The notes under the pieces are model-generated. The model was not told where the DNA came from, did not search any database, and saw only the letters and a list, made by a program, of their open reading frames with translations. 64,000 nucleotides of DNA from Methylopila sp. M107 (GTDB taxonomy: Bacteria > Pseudomonadota > Alphaproteobacteria > Rhizobiales > Methylopilaceae): the NCBI RefSeq assembly GCF_000384475.1, contig NZ_ARWB01000001.1, positions 1,778,176 to 1,842,175 of the forward strand, read 5' to 3'. Positions within the stretch are counted from its first letter, which is position 1. Each line of letters begins with the position of its first letter. Both the position numbers and the translations under genes were made by a program. This document shows positions 17,875 to 26,908 of the stretch, one piece after another.

Positions 17875-18398
17875 GGCTGCTTGGCCCCCGTGGTCGAGGC
17901 TCCGGTAGTCGGGGCGCCCTCGCCTTCCTTCCAGAGACCTTGCGCCTTGAGGCGGTCGGCGACGTCCTTCGGCATGTAGTTTTCGTCATGCTTGGCGAGC
18001 ACATTGTCAGCCTTGAACACGCCGTCGGGGCCCACGGCCCCTTCCGTCACCACGCCCTGCCCTTCCCTGAACAGGTCCGGCAGCATCCCGGTGTAAGTGA
18101 CTGGCAGATCCGACTTTACGTCCGTGACGACGAAGCGGGTCGTCGTACCCTCATGGACGATGGACCCCTGCTTGACGAGGCCGCCGAGCCGAAGACGCGT
18201 GCCCGTCATTTCGCTTTTCCCCACGAGTTCGCTCGGCGTTCGGAAGAACACCAGCGAGTCGTTGAAGGCGTTCAGAATCAGCGCTGTCGCGGCCGCGAGC
18301 GCGAGGCCGATGACGGCCAGCAAAGCGAGCCTGCGCCGCTTGCGGGCGCTCGCCCTGCGGCGCGGGCTGGGAAACGAAGAGGAAGCGTCGAGCGTCAT
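17871..18398 (-). CDS. ccmE: Cytochrome c maturation heme chaperone CcmE
   Basis: Periplasmic heme chaperone of 175 residues with an N-terminal anchor (about 23-43). It carries heme from CcmC to CcmF through a covalent bond to H137 in KHDENYMP. The OB-fold core is about 50-135. The frame is open further upstream, but the ATG at 18398 fits the family and the position 10 bp after ccmI. ccmA, ccmB, ccmC, ccmD and ccmG are not in the window and must be elsewhere. Confidence 0.96.
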   Translation of the reverse strand: MTLDASSSFPSPRRRASARKRRRLALLAVIGLALAAATALILNAFNDSLVFFRTPSELVGKSEMTGTRLRLGGLVKQGSIVHEGTTTRFVVTDVKSDLPVTYTGMLPDLFREGQGVVTEGAVGPDGVFKADNVLAKHDENYMPKDVADRLKAQGLWKEGEGAPTTGASTTGAKQP

Positions 18399-18408
18399 CC
18401 GATTACCC

Positions 18409-19524
18409 TTACGCGCCGCGGCCTTCGAGACCAAGCCCGAGCGCCAGCGCCTCGAGCCGCGTCGATGCGCTGGCGTCGGAGGCGAACTTCTCGCGTGCGG
18501 CGGTGAGCGCCTCGCGGGCCTTGTCGACGTCGCCGAGCGCCGCGCGCGCATTGACGAGGCGCAGCCATTCGCCGACGTCGCCCCCGTTCTGCGCGAGCCT
18601 CTCGGACAGGCCGTCGACCATCTTGCGCACAAAGGCCATGCGCTCGTCGGGCGTCTTGATCGACGCCGCTTGCTCGGGCGACGGCGGCGGCAGCTGCGGA
18701 ACGGCGGCGATGCGCTGCAGTTCGCCCTTGAGCGCGTCGAGATAGGGCGCCTCGTCCGGCGCCTTCGCGAGCAGCGGCTTCAGCCGGGCGACGGCTCCGG
18801 CGACGTCGCCGTCCTGCTCGGAGGCGCGGGCCAGATAGAACGCGCCCTTGGCGGATGGCTGCTCGCCCGCGACGGACCGCTCGAACGCGGCCCTGGCGTC
18901 GGCAGTCACGACCCCGTCGCCGGCGGCGAACAGCGCCTCGCCGAGATCGGCCTCGCGGTCGGGCGTGGATCCGAGGATGCGGATCGCGTTGGCGAAGGCG
19001 TTCGCCGCCTCGCTTGGCCGGCCGAGGCGCATGTAGAGCGGTCCGACGACCGCCCAGCCGCGGCCATCGTTGGGATTGGCCTCGAGCGCCTTCTCGACGC
19101 GGAGCGCAAGGTTGCCGAGGTTCTGGGCGTCGGGCTTCTCGTTCAAACGCGCCGACAGCGGCAGGTCCGGCAGGTCCGGCTGCCCGAGCTTGCCATAGAC
19201 GCCGAGGCCGATGGCCGGCACGGCGACCAGCGCCACGACGGCGGCGATCCTGCGCCGCGCCGTCGACCCGGCGGCGGCCGCCGCCTCTTCGCGGTCGGTC
19301 GCGGCGAGCAGTCGGCGCGCGACCTCGACGCGTGCGCCTTCCGCCTCGCGCTCATCGATCAGCCCTCGCGCCCGGTCACGTCCGATCTCCGCGATCTGGT
19401 CGCGATAGACCGCAGCGTCGGCCTCGACAGCGTCGGAGCCCGTGTCGCGGCCGCGCGCCAGCGAACCGAGCACCACGAACACCGCGGCGCCGGTCATCAC
19501 CGCGAAGATCAGCCAAAGAGCCAT
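18409..19524 (-). CDS. ccmI: Cytochrome c biogenesis protein CcmI (TPR)
   Basis: Membrane-anchored apocytochrome c chaperone of 371 residues. The N-terminal half has two membrane segments (about 3-20 and 92-112) around a cytoplasmic loop with the typical VYRDQIAEIGRDRARGLID sequence. The periplasmic C-terminal half has TPR-like helices (for example GRGWAVVGPLYMRLGRPSEA). It is first in ccmI-E-F-H, so the promoter should lie in 19525-19700, where no clear boxes were found. Confidence 0.95.
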   Translation of the reverse strand: MALWLIFAVMTGAAVFVVLGSLARGRDTGSDAVEADAAVYRDQIAEIGRDRARGLIDEREAEGARVEVARRLLAATDREEAAAAAGSTARRRIAAVVALVAVPAIGLGVYGKLGQPDLPDLPLSARLNEKPDAQNLGNLALRVEKALEANPNDGRGWAVVGPLYMRLGRPSEAANAFANAIRILGSTPDREADLGEALFAAGDGVVTADARAAFERSVAGEQPSAKGAFYLARASEQDGDVAGAVARLKPLLAKAPDEAPYLDALKGELQRIAAVPQLPPPSPEQAASIKTPDERMAFVRKMVDGLSERLAQNGGDVGEWLRLVNARAALGDVDKAREALTAAREKFASDASASTRLEALALGLGLEGRGA

Positions 19525-19697
19525 CGGGCCTCACGTTTTTCTGCCGGGCTGCACATAGAACGGTTCGCGTTCGAGGTGAAGGGACGCGCAGCGGCGCCGG
19601 GGCCGACACGAAAAATTGGCGTTCGAGGCTGAACCCGGCGTTTAGACGCTTTATAGAGTGTCGACCCTCCTTCTCCCATGCGCCATCCGGACTGATT

Positions 19698-20849
19698 TTG
19701 CCGCTCACCCGACTGTCATCGATCTTCGGCCAAAACAGCGGCCCACGGACCGTCTGGGCCGATCCGCAATCGATCGCCGATCGCTACGACGTGGTGGTGG
19801 TGGGCGGCGGCGTCAGGGCGCTCGCGCTCGCGCGGGCCTCCGCGCTCGAGGGCGCGAGCGTCGCCTTGTTCGCGCCGGGCGAGATCGCGGCCGCCGCCGA
19901 CGAACGCGCATGGCCGGTGCTGCGGGCCGGCAAGGCCGACGCGCATCGCGCCGCGACCGACCTACGGTCGTCTTCACTGATGCGCCGCGTCGCCCGACGC
20001 GCGCGACTCGGCGTCGAACAGTCCGGCGCGGTCGCGCTTGCGGCTTCGCCTGCCGAAGTCGAGGCGCTGGCGCGAAGGGCCGCGCAGCTCAAGGCGCAAG
20101 GGATCGAAGCCTGGATGGTGCCGACGCGCGAGATCGAGGCGCTGTCGCCGCCGCTGGCGCGCGAGGCGCGCTTTCCAGCGGCGCTGTACGAGCCGGGCGC
20201 TGAGACCGTCGACGTGGACGCGCTGGCGCTTGCGCTCGCCGAGAGCGCCGCGGCCGCCGGCGCCGCCCTGTTCGCAGGAGCGCCCGCGACCGCGCTCAAG
20301 CGCGAGACGGCCGCGACCTCGCTCGATGTCGGCGGCAGGACCGTCGCGGCCGACGCCGTCGCGCTTGCGGACGACGCCTCCGCCATCCGGCTCATCCGCG
20401 AGGGCAAAGGCCGGCTCTCGCTGGTGCGGGACGAGCGGTCCGTCATCGTCACGGCGACCGGAGCGCCGGCGATCGGACCGGCGATCGAGGCCGGAGAATT
20501 GAGGATCACGAGAAACCGCGCCGGCGCGGTGGCGGCGTCCGGCCCGTTCGGCGGCGACGCCGTCGCGCGCGACCTCGTCGCGCTCGCGCCGAGCCTCGGG
20601 GGGCTGGAGCTGGCGTCCGAAGAGCCGGTCACCGTCTGGCGGGGCATCGACGGACTGGCGCAGGTCGGCCAGGCGGAGATCCGCGGCCTCTGGCTCGCGC
20701 TCGGCTTCGGGCCGGACGCGCTCGCGCTCGCGCTGCCGGCGGCCGAGCATCTCGCGGCCCTAATCGCGGGGCGCAGGGGCGCGGAGGAGTTCGCGGCCTT
20801 CGCGCCCACGCGGCGGCTTGGCGCACGAGACTGGCAGGAGGCGCAATGA
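19698..20849 (+). CDS. SoxB-like FAD-dependent oxidoreductase (DAO fold), reduced
   Basis: 383 residues with a DAO-type FAD fold resembling the beta subunit of heterotetrameric sarcosine oxidase, including the short N-terminal segment before the dinucleotide motif. The nucleotide-binding loop reads VVVGGGVRALALA, where the last Gly of GxGxxG is replaced by Ala. The protein is very Ala-rich and shows few conserved catalytic residues. A TTG start at 19698 is chosen because no ATG or GTG precedes the conserved region. It overlaps the next gene by 4 bp (ATGA). The substrate is unknown and sarcosine oxidase activity is doubtful. Confidence 0.7.
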   Translation: MPLTRLSSIFGQNSGPRTVWADPQSIADRYDVVVVGGGVRALALARASALEGASVALFAPGEIAAAADERAWPVLRAGKADAHRAATDLRSSSLMRRVARRARLGVEQSGAVALAASPAEVEALARRAAQLKAQGIEAWMVPTREIEALSPPLAREARFPAALYEPGAETVDVDALALALAESAAAAGAALFAGAPATALKRETAATSLDVGGRTVAADAVALADDASAIRLIREGKGRLSLVRDERSVIVTATGAPAIGPAIEAGELRITRNRAGAVAASGPFGGDAVARDLVALAPSLGGLELASEEPVTVWRGIDGLAQVGQAEIRGLWLALGFGPDALALALPAAEHLAALIAGRRGAEEFAAFAPTRRLGARDWQEAQ

Positions 20850-22561
20850 CCGGCCCGTTCCGCATCGCGCCTTCAGCCGGCCAGCGCTTCGGCGCCCTGA
20901 TCGACCGCAGCGAGCCGGTCGGCTTCCGCCTCGGCGCCGCCGTCCAGAACGGTTTTTATGGCGACACGCTCGCGAGCGCCCTGCTCGCGGCGGGCGTTTT
21001 CGCCTTCGGGGTAAGCCCGATCCTCGGGCGTCCGCGCGGGCCCATGGCGCTCGACATCGACGACGCCGCGGTGCTGGCGCTGCAGGACGCCGGCGCTTGG
21101 CGGACGATCCGCGCGGGAGACGCCAACTTGACGGAGGGGCTGAGGACGCGGCTCGCCGAACCCGGCCTCGGCGCGACGGCGCTGCGCCGCCTGACGCCGC
21201 AGCCTCTGCCGGAAGACAGGGCGCTGCCGATCCCGCAACAGGCGCTCGAACGCCTCCGCCGCATGCTGCCGCTGCCGGCGCCCCGTCTGCCGCGCGTGGA
21301 ACCGGAGGCGCCCGCCCGGCGCGCGCAATGCGACGCGCTCGTCATCGGCGCGGGCCTTGCCGGCCTCGCTGCGGCCTCGGCGCTGAAGGCTGCGGGCCTC
21401 GACGTCCGGATCGTCGAAGCGGAGTCGCGCGCGGGCGGGATCGCGGATCTCTACGAGGGCACGATCGACGGCGAGCTGCTCGCCGAGTGGGCGCGCGCCC
21501 GCGCCGCGGCCTTCGCCGAACAGGGCCGCCTCGCGCTCGGCGCGACCGCGATCTCGATCGGGTCCGACGGCGCGGTCACGGTGGTCGAGGGCCGCCGCCG
21601 CGACGGAAGCGGACCCGGCGTCAGGGTGATCTCGGCCGGCGCTGTGATCCTCGCGACCGGCTTCCGCGAACGGCCGATGGCTTTCTCCGGCAATGACCGG
21701 CCGGGCGTCGTGTTCGCGGGCGCCGCGCGCGCCTGGCTCAGGCGCCACGCGGTCGCGCCGGGGCGGCGCGTGCTGGTCGCGACGACGGGCGACGAAGGCT
21801 ACCGCACGGCGATGGACCTGCGGGAGGCCGGCGTCGCGGTCGACTTCGTGATCGACCAGCGCGAGGCGCCGGAGGGGCCGGCGGTCGAAATGGCGAAGGC
21901 GCTCGGCGCGCCCGTCAGCCTGTCGAGCGTCGTCACCGCCGTGGAGTTCGGCGGCAAGCCGGGCGTGATTTCCGCCGCGCGCATCCGCAACCGTTTCGGC
22001 GATGGCGCGAGCGCGGCGGCCCGCACGCTCGAATGCGACGCTCTGGTGGTTTCGGGCGGCTTCGCGCCGCGCGACGAACTCGCGCGCGCATCGGGATTGT
22101 CCGCCGAACAGGGCCTCCACGTCGCCTCTATTGGCCCGAACGCCATAACTGCGGTCGCGGGCGGCTGGACAGCCGGCGTCTCGGCCGCCGCCGGGCTCGG
22201 CCGCGAAGTCGACGTCGCGGCGCCCTTGGTCAAGGCGAGCGCCGACGAATTCGGCGAGGCGCCCGACATCTTAGCAATGAGCGCGGCGGCTCCCGGCGAC
22301 GACGCTTGCTTCGTCGACATCGCCGCCGACGTCACGTTCGAGGACCTCGCGCGCGTGATGGGCAGGCTGGGCGCGGCGCCTCGCGCCGCCGCTCGTCGTC
22401 TTGGCCTCGGAGGCGGCGCGGATGGCGGACGCCTGTCCGCCGATCTTCCGGCGCTCGCGCTGAACTCGCTCGGGATCGAAGATCCGCGCTTCGGCGAACC
22501 GTCGGCCGGGCGGCCGACTCTCGCGCTGATGGCGGCCAGAGCAAATCTGAAGGGCGGCTGA
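20846..22561 (+). CDS. SoxA-like oxidoreductase lacking the GcvT domain
   Basis: 571 residues. The order matches the N-terminal part of sarcosine oxidase alpha: a Fer2_4-like region (about 8-75, GFYGDTLASALLAAGV), an NAD/FAD domain (about 160-470, VIGAGLAGLAAASALKAAG and ILATGFRERP), then a SoxA_A3-like segment (CFVDIAADVTFEDLARVM, about 490-540). It stops where the folate-binding GcvT domain of a roughly 1000-residue SoxA would begin. No soxD or soxG is nearby. It is co-transcribed with the SoxB-like gene. HcnB- or OoxA-type amino-acid oxidases are the alternative relatives. Confidence 0.7.
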   Translation: MTGPFRIAPSAGQRFGALIDRSEPVGFRLGAAVQNGFYGDTLASALLAAGVFAFGVSPILGRPRGPMALDIDDAAVLALQDAGAWRTIRAGDANLTEGLRTRLAEPGLGATALRRLTPQPLPEDRALPIPQQALERLRRMLPLPAPRLPRVEPEAPARRAQCDALVIGAGLAGLAAASALKAAGLDVRIVEAESRAGGIADLYEGTIDGELLAEWARARAAAFAEQGRLALGATAISIGSDGAVTVVEGRRRDGSGPGVRVISAGAVILATGFRERPMAFSGNDRPGVVFAGAARAWLRRHAVAPGRRVLVATTGDEGYRTAMDLREAGVAVDFVIDQREAPEGPAVEMAKALGAPVSLSSVVTAVEFGGKPGVISAARIRNRFGDGASAAARTLECDALVVSGGFAPRDELARASGLSAEQGLHVASIGPNAITAVAGGWTAGVSAAAGLGREVDVAAPLVKASADEFGEAPDILAMSAAAPGDDACFVDIAADVTFEDLARVMGRLGAAPRAAARRLGLGGGADGGRLSADLPALALNSLGIEDPRFGEPSAGRPTLALMAARANLKGG

Positions 22562-22565
22562 GCCG

Positions 22566-23990
22566 CTACACCGTCGGCAGCTGCAATTCGCAGCGCAGTC
22601 CGCCGGCGGGCGCCCTGCCGAGCGACAGTTTTCCGCCGTACATCGCAGCGAGTTCGCTGACGATGGCGAGACCGAGGCCCGATCCCGGCTTGGTCTCGTC
22701 CAGCCGGCCGCCACGGGCCAGGACCTTGTCGAGCTCCTGCGTATCGAGGCCCGGACCGTCGTCGTCGACGCGGATCAGCGCCGCGGTATGGCCCGATTTC
22801 GCCGCCCCCGGGAGCGGCTCCACCGAGATCGACACCTGCGACCGCGCCCATTTGCAGGCATTGTCGACGAGGTTGCCGATCATCTCCTCGAGGTCCTGCC
22901 GCTCGCCCCGCACCCTGACGTCGTGGCCGGCCGCGACACCGACCCGGACGTCGCGGTCGCGGTGGACCTTCTCGAGCGTGCGCGCGATCGCCTCGACGAT
23001 CGGCTTCAGCTCGCTCGCCTCGCCCGCGAACGCTATTCCGGCCGAAAGCCGCGCCCGTTCGAGGTGATGGTCGATCTGGCGGCGCATCAGCACCGCCTGC
23101 TCGGAAACCTTCTCGGCGAAGGCGCCGTCGCCCGAGCGCGCTTCGTTGGCGATCACGGCGAGCGGGGTCTTCAGGCCATGCGCAAGATTGCCCACATGGG
23201 TGCGGGCGCGCTCGACGATGGCGCGGTTCGAATCGATCAGCGCGTTGAGCTCGGCGGCGAGCGGGGCGATCTCGCGCGGCACCGCGTCGTCGATCCGCGC
23301 CCGCGAGCCCGTGCGGATCTCGACGAGCTGCGCCCGGATGCGGGCGAGCGGGCGCAGGCCGAAGCCGACTTGGAATCCCGTCGTCACCACCAGCCCGAGG
23401 CCGAGCAGCAGGAAGGTCACCAGCAGCGCGAAGTTGAGGTCGGCGACATCCTTGTCGATCTCGCCGGAGTCCGCGCCGATCGAGATCAGGTAGCGGCCGT
23501 CCGAACCGAGGTCGATCGTGCGTTCGACGAGCCGCAGCCGCCGGCCCTCTGGGCCCGTGACGTAGCCTTCCCGCGCGCTCGAGGCGGCGCCGTCAGTGTC
23601 GGCGAGACGGGGCAGCTGCTCCTCGAACAGCGACTTCGAGCCCGTCGTCTCGGGCGGGTCGCGGTCGATCCGGCTGATCTGCCAGTACCAGCCGGACAGC
23701 GGCAGCTCGAAACGCGGCTCGCCGATCGAGCCGGAATCCTGCCGCGCGAAGGTTCCGTCGGCGAGGCCCGCCACCAGCGTCTTCAGATAGACGTGCAGCC
23801 GCTGGTCGAAGCTGCGCTCGACCTGCCGCTGATAGTAGTTCGACAGCGTCCAGCCGCCCGCGAGCAGGATCGCGAAGGCCCAGATCGCCGCCGCCCCGAA
23901 CAGGCGGGCCGCGATCGACGCCGCCCGCTTCGGGCGGGCGGGCGACTCGGCGGCCGGAACCGTCGCGGCGGTCTCGGCCCCGGCGCTCAT
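22566..23990 (-). CDS. Sensor histidine kinase, PhoQ/FeuQ-like
   Basis: Inner-membrane kinase of 474 residues with membrane segments at about 30-50 and 188-208, a periplasmic sensing domain between them, a short HAMP-like linker, HisKA with H271 in GNLAHGLKTPLAV and a HATPase domain (NLVDNACKWA, DDDGPGLD, GSGLGLAI). The HGLKTPL box is that of the PhoQ/FeuQ group. It overlaps its regulator gene by 4 bp and is the last of four genes: PepSY, membrane protein, regulator, kinase. The signal may be cations or osmolarity, by family analogy only. Confidence 0.93.
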   Translation of the reverse strand: MSAGAETAATVPAAESPARPKRAASIAARLFGAAAIWAFAILLAGGWTLSNYYQRQVERSFDQRLHVYLKTLVAGLADGTFARQDSGSIGEPRFELPLSGWYWQISRIDRDPPETTGSKSLFEEQLPRLADTDGAASSAREGYVTGPEGRRLRLVERTIDLGSDGRYLISIGADSGEIDKDVADLNFALLVTFLLLGLGLVVTTGFQVGFGLRPLARIRAQLVEIRTGSRARIDDAVPREIAPLAAELNALIDSNRAIVERARTHVGNLAHGLKTPLAVIANEARSGDGAFAEKVSEQAVLMRRQIDHHLERARLSAGIAFAGEASELKPIVEAIARTLEKVHRDRDVRVGVAAGHDVRVRGERQDLEEMIGNLVDNACKWARSQVSISVEPLPGAAKSGHTAALIRVDDDGPGLDTQELDKVLARGGRLDETKPGSGLGLAIVSELAAMYGGKLSLGRAPAGGLRCELQLPTV

Positions 23991-24652
23991 GAGGGACTGG
24001 CGCTGAGCAGATAGCCGAGGCCGCGCATGGTCTGGATCACCTCGACGCCGAGCTTCTTGCGCAGCCGCCCGACGAACACTTCGATCGTGTTGGAGTCGCG
24101 GTCGAAATCCTGGTCGTAGAGATGCTCGACGAGCTCGGTGCGCGACACCACCCGGCCCTGATGGTGCATCAGGTAGGACAGCAGCCGGTATTCGTGGCTG
24201 GTCAGCTTCACCGCGGCGCCGTCGACTGTGACGCGGCCCGAGCGCGTGTCGAGCCGCACCGGCCCGCACAGCAGCTCGCTCGAGGCGTGGCCGCTCGCCC
24301 GGCGGAGCAGCGCGCGGATGCGGGCGAGAATCTCTTCCATATGGAAGGGTTTCGGGACGTAGTCGTCGGCGCCGGCGTCGAACCCCTGCACCTTGTCGGA
24401 CCAGCGATCGCGGGCGGTGAGGATCAGCACCGGCATGATCTTGCCGTCGCGCCGCCAGGCCTCCAGAACGCTGATGCCGTCCATCTTGGGCAGGCCGATG
24501 TCGAGCACCACCGCGTCGTAGGGCTCGGTGTCGCCGAGAAAATGCCCCTCCTCGCCGTCGAAGGCGCGGTCGACCGCATAGCCCGCATCCTCCAGCGCCG
24601 CGACGATCTGGCGGTTCAGGTCGGGATCGTCCTCGACGACAAGCAGGCGCAT
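23987..24652 (-). CDS. OmpR-type response regulator, FeuP-like
   Basis: 221 residues. The receiver domain (1-118) has acidic residues E7/D8/D9, phosphoacceptor D51 in VVLDIGLPK, and DDYVPKPFHMEE with the conserved Lys. The winged helix (about 125-217) has LTSHEYRLLSYLMHH and ends QTMRGLGYLL. It is 12 bp downstream of the small membrane protein gene and overlaps the kinase gene. In rhizobia FeuP/FeuQ controls cyclic glucan export; whether that applies here is unknown. Confidence 0.94.
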   Translation of the reverse strand: MRLLVVEDDPDLNRQIVAALEDAGYAVDRAFDGEEGHFLGDTEPYDAVVLDIGLPKMDGISVLEAWRRDGKIMPVLILTARDRWSDKVQGFDAGADDYVPKPFHMEEILARIRALLRRASGHASSELLCGPVRLDTRSGRVTVDGAAVKLTSHEYRLLSYLMHHQGRVVSRTELVEHLYDQDFDRDSNTIEVFVGRLRKKLGVEVIQTMRGLGYLLSASPS

Positions 24653-24664
24653 CGAACGGATATC

Positions 24665-25135
24665 TCAAGCAGGGCTCGGCGGGACCCGACCGCGGCGGGC
24701 GATCGTGGCGGCGACGAGCATGTGGACGAGCGGGATGAACAGCCCGAGAACCGGAAAGGTCAAGATGGCGACGGCCCGCACCGGGTCCGGCGCCGTCTCG
24801 GAGAGGCCCGCCCAGACGACGGACGGCAGCGAGAGCGTCTGCCCAAGGATCGCGAGTCCCCAGACGATCGGCGTCACGCGGCCGACGCTGTCCCCGCCGC
24901 CGGCCACGTAGCGGAAGGCGAGCACGCAGAACGACGAGACCGTCAGCCCGAAGAGCCCGAGCATGATCAGGACGGGAAGACCCGGCCAAGGCGAAGCTCC
25001 GCCATCGCCAAGCGGAACCACGACGCTCGACAGGTTCGCGAGCGCCGAGAAGGAGAGCGCGAAGGCCACGATCGCCGGGAGCGCCAGAACCAGCAGCTCG
25101 ACGACGAACAGGCCTTTGCCGATCCTGCCGCTCAT
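24665..25135 (-). CDS. Small polytopic membrane protein of the FeuPQ-like operon
   Basis: 156 residues with about four hydrophobic helices (8-35, 50-72, 88-108 and 120-145). I do not recognise a family. Its start overlaps the stop of the upstream PepSY gene (ATGA at 25132-25135), and the regulator gene follows after 12 bp, so it is co-expressed with the two-component system. It could be an accessory sensor or a target of it. Either is inference. Confidence 0.75.
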   Translation of the reverse strand: MSGRIGKGLFVVELLVLALPAIVAFALSFSALANLSSVVVPLGDGGASPWPGLPVLIMLGLFGLTVSSFCVLAFRYVAGGGDSVGRVTPIVWGLAILGQTLSLPSVVWAGLSETAPDPVRAVAILTFPVLGLFIPLVHMLVAATIARRGRVPPSPA

Positions 25136-25740
25136 CGAACGTTGACCAGCTTGCCGTCGGCCGCGCCGACGCGGACCCGCGCCACCCGGCCGCCGCCGTT
25201 CAGCAAAGTGAGGTCATAGGCCAGCACGCCGTCGAAAGTGCAGAGCTTGTAGTCGATGACCTCTCCGTCCCAGGCGTCGCGCGCCGCGCGGAGCGCCTGG
25301 CTCAGCGTGACCACGCGCTTGGCCAGGACTGCGCCGCGGGCCTCCCGCGCCGAGAGGCAGCCCTTGGCGCCGCTCTGGTCGGCCGCCTTGCGCGCCGCCT
25401 CGCGCGCCTTTTCGAGGCCCTCGAGCCGAGGATCGGCCGCCCGCGCCGCTGCGCGCGCGCGCGCAAGACCCTCATCGGGCGACGCGGTTTGGGCGGTCTG
25501 CGCGTTGGGTTCGCGGCCGTCGCCCTTCTGACCCGCGTCCGCGTCCCCCTCCTTGCCGGAGCCGGCCGGCGGCGGCGCGGACATGGCGGGGCCGCTCTCG
25601 CCCTGACCGGGCGGAACCTTGACGGCTTGCTCCTGAGCAGCCGACGGCCCCTGAAGTCCAGTCGCGAGCGCCAGCGCGAAAAGCAGGGTCGTCGGTCGGA
25701 CTACGCATGACGACATCATGTCCGGGATACTGCGCGACAT
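25132..25740 (-). CDS. Secreted PepSY-domain protein
   Basis: 202 residues. The N-terminal signal peptide (about 15-35) ends near PSAAQEQ. A low-complexity Gly/Ala/Gln linker follows (40-95), then a charged helix (95-120) and a PepSY-like domain (about 125-202: CLSAREARGAVLAKRVVTLS, then YDLTLLNGGGRVARVRV). Two cysteines (C127 and C167) could pair. PepSY proteins beside two-component genes are often periplasmic inhibitors or targets. The ATG at 25740 follows a G-rich site; ATGs at 25719 and 25716 are alternatives. It is first of four genes. Confidence 0.8.
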   Translation of the reverse strand: MSRSIPDMMSSCVVRPTTLLFALALATGLQGPSAAQEQAVKVPPGQGESGPAMSAPPPAGSGKEGDADAGQKGDGREPNAQTAQTASPDEGLARARAAARAADPRLEGLEKAREAARKAADQSGAKGCLSAREARGAVLAKRVVTLSQALRAARDAWDGEVIDYKLCTFDGVLAYDLTLLNGGGRVARVRVGAADGKLVNVR

Positions 25741-25780
25741 GCGCTGAACCCCCGATGAATGTCGCGGCGGCGAGCCGCGC

Positions 25781-26398
25781 TCAGGGGCCGCGCCGACCGG
25801 CGACGCCGGCCTCGACGACGATGGAAGACGGCGCGGAGAGGCTGCGCCCGCTTCGCCGGGACGGCTGCTCGGCGCGCGTTTCCAGCGTCCGCCGCAATTG
25901 CTGGAGCTCCTGCCGTAGCAGCGCGATCTCGGTCTTCTGCACGCTCATGCCCTCGATGATCCGGGCGGTGTCGCCGAGCCGCTCGTCGCGGCCGGCGTCG
26001 AGTTTCTTGCCGATTTCCGCGGTCACGCCCTGCAGCTGCCGAAACTCCGACAGCGCCACGCGATAGGCGCGCAGCTCCTCGTCGGCGCCCTTCCGCCACT
26101 GGTCCACGGCCGCGACGCTACGGTCGATGCGGTCGATCGCATTGGCGTTGGCGAATGAACGGCCGTCGATCGCGTCGATGCGCGCGTTCGCGGTCCGCTG
26201 CTCCTCGCGCGCCGCGAGCAGGTTGTTGTTGAGCACGGCGCCGAACAGCGCGAGCACCGCGCCGATCGCCAGCGGCGACCACTTCGCCCAGAGCCCGCCG
26301 TTCTGTGGACGAACGTCGCGCAGCTGACGGACCAGCTCGGCGATGATGCGGCTCTCGGCCTCGGTCAGTTCGGACTTGCCCTCGAGCAGAACCGCCAT
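25781..26398 (-). CDS. Coiled-coil membrane protein, spanin-like (GTA lysis module?)
   Basis: 205 residues. A short cytoplasmic N-terminus is followed by one membrane segment (about 40-62, WSPLAIGAVLALFGAVL) and a long charged helical region (about 65-175) with heptad-like spacing. No known domain was recognised. It starts 10 bp after the holin-like gene with a strong GAAGGAG ribosome binding site, so the two are co-transcribed. The layout suits an inner-membrane spanin (Rz-like) linking membrane and envelope during lysis. That is inference from context and topology. Confidence 0.6.
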   Translation of the reverse strand: MAVLLEGKSELTEAESRIIAELVRQLRDVRPQNGGLWAKWSPLAIGAVLALFGAVLNNNLLAAREEQRTANARIDAIDGRSFANANAIDRIDRSVAAVDQWRKGADEELRAYRVALSEFRQLQGVTAEIGKKLDAGRDERLGDTARIIEGMSVQKTEIALLRQELQQLRRTLETRAEQPSRRSGRSLSAPSSIVVEAGVAGRRGP

Positions 26399-26408
26399 GA
26401 TCGCTCCT

Positions 26409-26780
26409 TCAGGCGAGCGGCCGGCTCGTGGTCTCGCGACCGTACCAAGCGTACACGGCGAGACCGAGCGAGACGATCGTGGTGAGCACGGTCGACACCT
26501 CTTCTGGCTTCCACGACCTGCCGAACCAGCCGGCCGCGATGACCAGCGTCTCGGTGACGCCGAACGCGTTGAGAATTTGCGCCACGCCGATACCGGCGAC
26601 GCCTTGCAAAACTTCGCTCTTTAGCCTCGGGATCGGCGTCGTCGCACGGTCGATCAGAGGATCGTGGAGTACCAAATCCCTGGCTCTCGCGATCTTCTGC
26701 GTTTCGGGAAGTCCCGAAACGGCTCTGACGGCGCGTTCAACCGCTTCGCCGAGTATAGACTTTGTTATCGGTTGGCCCAT
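26409..26780 (-). CDS. Holin-like small membrane protein
   Basis: 123 residues. After a soluble N-terminal 50 residues there are two hydrophobic stretches (about 57-84 and 93-113), the last ending VYAWYGRETT, a W/R-rich border typical of phage holins. The ribosome binding site GGAGC precedes the ATG at 26780. It sits between a TIGR02594 lysin gene and a spanin-like gene on the same strand, 3' to the GTA structural genes. The role in lysis is inferred from position, size and topology, not from sequence similarity I could verify. Confidence 0.6.
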   Translation of the reverse strand: MGQPITKSILGEAVERAVRAVSGLPETQKIARARDLVLHDPLIDRATTPIPRLKSEVLQGVAGIGVAQILNAFGVTETLVIAAGWFGRSWKPEEVSTVLTTIVSLGLAVYAWYGRETTSRPLA

Positions 26781-26908
26781 TTTGTCCGCTCCAGACCTTT
26801 TCTTCGAGAAAGTGCAGGCAAATTCATCAGTACAGCCATGCGTCGGTAGACTGCCCGGCGCATCGCGACGAAAAGATTGTCGATTGAAACCTTCTGCGGC
26901 GTTGGGGG

